A DNA stretch of 43,800 nucleotides from Clostridia bacterium (GTDB lineage: Bacteria; Bacillota; Clostridia; Oscillospirales; Acutalibacteraceae). Below, piece after piece: positions 41,471 through 43,800 of the stretch. The notes under the pieces are model-generated. The model was given only the letters and a program-made list of their open reading frames with translations. It did not search any database and was not told the DNA's origin. The DNA is taken from NCBI GenBank assembly GCA_030528905.1, contig JAUMXZ010000002.1, positions 4,550 through 48,349 of the forward strand, written 5' to 3'. Numbering within the stretch: position 1 is the first letter of the stretch; the number at the start of each line of letters is the position of its first letter. The translations under genes were made by a program, and so were the position numbers.

Positions 41471-42913
41471 TCATTTAATTTTTTTAAGAATTTCTAATAA
41501 GAGGCCATATGTGCGATCGATTGATGAAATACTTGCGCGTTCGTTTACAGTGTGAACATCAAAAAGTGAAGGACCGATTGCAATGCAGTCGATGTCTTTA
41601 ATTTTTGAAGCGAAAACCGCACACTCAAGCCCTGCGTGAATAGCCTCAGCTTTTGGGGTTTCACCAAACAAATCTTGATAAGCTTCAAAATAAATTTCAC
41701 GCAAGCGTGAGTTCTTACGGTATTCCCAAGGAGGATACATTCCGTCAGTTTCATATTCAGCGGTAATTTGCTTTGAAAAACATTCAAGTCTTTCAATTAG
41801 AGCATTTAACGCTGTTATTTTGTTGCTTCTTAATGCAAACTTCATTGTAATATTGCTTTGATTGGTTTTTAAAATGCCAAGATTTAATGAAGTTTCGACC
41901 AAATTCTCAATGTCAGCACTCATATTAACAATTCCGTTAGGAACACAGCTTAAAGCAAAAATAAGGTTTTGTGCAGACTTATTATCAAGCACTTCAAATT
42001 CACCGCTGTTACAAATTTCAACTTCAAATTCAAAGCTCGGCTCGGCTGATTTAATCTCCTGCGAAAGCTCATTAAGACAATAATTGGCAAATTTAGCAAA
42101 CTCGTCACCAACTTGTGTGCAAAGCGTAATTTCGCAACAGTTAGCAATAGCGTTGGTTTTGTCGCCACCGTTTATCGAAATAATACTAAAATCAAATTTG
42201 CGGCCTAATTTATAAAGCAGTCTTCCGCTCAAAAGGTTAGCATTATAACGGTTTTTATTTATATCAATACCTGAATGACCACCCAAAAGCGACGACAGCA
42301 CAATGCTTATCTTCGTGCCGTTTGCACTGCATTTGTTAATTGGCAGCGTTATTTTAAAATCCGCACCGCCCGCACAGGAAACTGTGACGATGCCGTCTTC
42401 CTCAGAATCGAGATTTATCATTCTTTTTGCATTAAGACAAGACATATCCAACACAGCAGCACCCAGCATACCAATCTCCTCATCTGTTGTTAGCACTGCC
42501 TGAATTTCAGGATGAGAGATACTGTCATTTTCTAAAATTGCAAAAATCATCGCAACAGCAATACCGTTATCAGCACCCAAGGTTGTAGCATCAGCCTTTA
42601 TAAAATCACCCTCGATATATGTTTTCAAGGAATCATTTAAAAAGTCAAAATCGCTGTTGGCAGTTTTTTGGCATACCATATCCAAATGTCCCTGCAGTAT
42701 AATCGGCTCAGCTCGTTCAAAGCCTTTAGACGCAGGCTTAAAGATAACCACATTTTTGGCATCGTCAACCAGGTAACGAAGCTTGTTTTTTTGCGCAAAT
42801 TCAACACAATAACGGGAAATCCTATCCATATCGCCTGACCCGTGCGGAATACTGCAAATCTCCCAAAAATAATCAAACACGCGCTTACTCTCATAATTTG
42901 TCTTCACTTGCAT
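41471..42913 (-). CDS. pepD: aminoacyl-histidine dipeptidase (M20 peptidase)
   Basis: A 480-residue PepD/carnosinase-type M20 metallopeptidase that cleaves Xaa-His and other dipeptides in the cytoplasm. Marks are IPHGSGDMDRIS at the N-terminus, LQGHLDMVCQ (metal-binding His and Asp), GADNGIAVAM, LTTDEEIGMLGA (catalytic and metal Glu), LLGGHSGIDI and a C-terminal HAGLECAVF. The length is normal. AGGAGA precedes ATG 42913. It is the first gene of the peptide-use operon. Confidence 0.94.
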   Translation of the reverse strand: MQVKTNYESKRVFDYFWEICSIPHGSGDMDRISRYCVEFAQKNKLRYLVDDAKNVVIFKPASKGFERAEPIILQGHLDMVCQKTANSDFDFLNDSLKTYIEGDFIKADATTLGADNGIAVAMIFAILENDSISHPEIQAVLTTDEEIGMLGAAVLDMSCLNAKRMINLDSEEDGIVTVSCAGGADFKITLPINKCSANGTKISIVLSSLLGGHSGIDINKNRYNANLLSGRLLYKLGRKFDFSIISINGGDKTNAIANCCEITLCTQVGDEFAKFANYCLNELSQEIKSAEPSFEFEVEICNSGEFEVLDNKSAQNLIFALSCVPNGIVNMSADIENLVETSLNLGILKTNQSNITMKFALRSNKITALNALIERLECFSKQITAEYETDGMYPPWEYRKNSRLREIYFEAYQDLFGETPKAEAIHAGLECAVFASKIKDIDCIAIGPSLFDVHTVNERASISSIDRTYGLLLEILKKIK

Positions 42914-42945
42914 AATAACTCATTCTCCTAAAATATATTCACATA

Positions 42946-42974
42946 ATTATATCATAATTTAAAAGCTGTATCAA
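42946..42974 (-). promoter_or_regulatory. promoter of the pepD-OPT-pqqD operon
   Basis: On the minus strand TTGATA (42969-42974), a 17-base spacer and a perfect TATAAT (42946-42951), about 33 bases before the pepD ATG. Confidence 0.8.
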
Positions 42975-43025
42975 CAAGAAACACTTTCTTGTTTTACTGT
43001 CCGAATATATCCAATTAAATCGTAA

Positions 43026-43060
43026 AAGAAGGCTCTGACCATTATAGCCAAAGCCTTCTT
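43026..43060 (-). terminator. terminator of the GW-repeat protein gene
   Basis: AAGAAGGCT (43026-43034) pairs with AGCCTTCTT (43052-43060) around a GC-containing loop, with T residues after it on the minus strand, 30 bases past the stop codon at 43090. Confidence 0.7.
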
Positions 43061-43089
43061 TATTATTCTAACGCCACTTTAACGAAAAA

Positions 43090-43800
43090 TTAGCTTCTCC
43101 AAACTCCGTTTTCGTCTACATAGTAGCCGTCAGGGGTAGTTGTGTTTTTAAGCATTAGGCCACTTTCACTGAAGTAGAACCAATCTGCGCCGTCGGACCA
43201 AGCAATAAACTGCCAGCCTGTTTGCATTACTCCTGACTCGCTTAGATAATAAAACTCGTTTCCGATTTGTAACCAGCCTGTTTGCATTATTCCGGTGCCA
43301 TTTATTGCATCAAAGTAGAACCATTGTCCTTCCCAGCCCGGAATATCGTTTTGCCAGCCTGTTAAGGCTTTTCCGTCTTTATAATACTGCCAGTTGCTTC
43401 CTGCTTTATACCAGCCTTGTTTTGCAGGCTCACCAGGCTCGCTTGGGTCATCTGATGGGGTATCAGGTTCGCTTAATCTTCCGTTTTCATCTACATAGTA
43501 GCCGTCAGGAGTAGTTGTGTTTCTTAACATTATTCCGTTGTCGTCAAAATAGAACCAATCTGTGCCGCCGGACCAGGCAATAAACTGCCAGCCTGTCTGC
43601 ATTACGCCTGATTCGTTTAGGTAATAAAACTCGTTTCCAATTTGTAGCCAGCCTGTTTGCATTACAAAAGTGCCGCTAATTGCATCAAAGTAGAACCATT
43701 GTCCTTCCCAGCCCGGAATGTCATCGTGCCAGCCTGTTAGGGCTATTCCGTCTTTATAATACTGCCAGTTGCTTCCTGCTTTATACCAGCCTTGTTTTGC
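43090..43800 (-). CDS. GW-repeat cell-wall-binding protein, C-terminal part (partial)
   Basis: The frame is open to the right edge of the window, so the start is missing; 236 codons are visible. It consists of choline-binding-like/glucan-binding GW repeats: GWYKAGSNWQYYKDG, ALTGWQNDIPGWEGQWFYFD, MQTGWLQIGNEFYYL, MQTGWQFIAWS and NTTTPDGYYVDENG. The modules are spaced 125 residues apart, joined by an acidic/Pro linker (SEPDTPSDDPSEPGEP). Such domains anchor secreted enzymes or adhesins to wall teichoic acids or glucans; the catalytic or adhesive part lies beyond the window. The two modules are nearly identical in DNA. Confidence 0.85.
   Translation of the reverse strand, partial: AKQGWYKAGSNWQYYKDGIALTGWHDDIPGWEGQWFYFDAISGTFVMQTGWLQIGNEFYYLNESGVMQTGWQFIAWSGGTDWFYFDDNGIMLRNTTTPDGYYVDENGRLSEPDTPSDDPSEPGEPAKQGWYKAGSNWQYYKDGKALTGWQNDIPGWEGQWFYFDAINGTGIMQTGWLQIGNEFYYLSESGVMQTGWQFIAWSDGADWFYFSESGLMLKNTTTPDGYYVDENGVWRS
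43090..43800 (-). repeat. 375-bp tandem coding repeat in the GW protein
   Basis: The AAACAAGGCTGG (KQGW) start of a module recurs 375 bases apart (43797 and 43422, minus strand), and the modules are almost identical at the DNA level. Near-identity suggests recent duplication or gene conversion and makes copy number likely to vary. Confidence 0.8.

Overview
The window looks like a chromosome segment of a low-GC, Gram-positive gut-type Clostridia (Oscillospiraceae/Ruminococcaceae-like). The evidence is strong AGGAGG ribosome sites, canonical TTGACA/TATAAT promoters, rho-independent terminators, a KtrAB potassium channel, DUF6809 and DUF4314 proteins, and GW-repeat wall proteins. The species is not identified from sequence alone. 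About the first 28.7 kb is accessory DNA; from the initiator tRNA at 28,971 onward it reads as core chromosome.

Region 1 (1-4.9 kb): a marR-MATE efflux operon whose transporter gene is split by a 1,667-bp insertion. Removing the insertion restores the MATE reading frame exactly. The insert carries a MOBQ-type oriT core and an HTH/zinc-ribbon regulator gene, but no relaxase or recombinase. A small secreted EF-hand-like protein and a DUF6809 gene follow.

Region 2 (5.1-18.1 kb): a defence island. A TdeIII-like type II restriction endonuclease and an ASCH-domain protein converge on a C5-cytosine methyltransferase. Behind the methyltransferase, on the minus strand, a five-gene operon runs XRE regulator, 539-aa Cys-cluster protein, 689-aa coiled-coil protein, 339-aa protein, then a 1,754-aa DEAH helicase with a DUF1998-type C-terminus. 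The giant helicase, the cytosine methylase and unrecognised partners match the plan of Druantia type II (DruM/DruF/DruG/DruE). One methylase sits between two possible client systems.

Region 3 (18.3-28.7 kb): a compact mobile element. In order it holds an XRE repressor with divergent promoters and repeated TGTGAG/CTCACA half-sites, a structured-looking RNA leader, an excisionase-like gene, a DUF3987 primase-helicase, two small proteins, a GC-rich tandem repeat that could be a packaging site, an HK97-fold major capsid protein, a DNA-binding zinc protein, a SHOCT-like protein and two tandem serine recombinases. A frameshifted PIN-domain gene lies at the right edge. It has a capsid gene but no portal, terminase, protease or tail genes, so it resembles a phage satellite. 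The excisionase and primase genes each carry an in-frame TGA.

Region 4 (28.9-43.8 kb): initiator tRNA-Met; a coiled-coil protein and a two-domain glycosyltransferase; RNase HI; a ktrB-ktrA-orphan-kdpD-kdpE operon that places a Kdp-type two-component system with a Ktr channel; a sodium:alanine symporter; a peptide-use operon (PepD, OPT transporter, PqqD-like protein) on the minus strand; and the C-terminal part of a GW-repeat wall-binding protein that runs off the end of the window.
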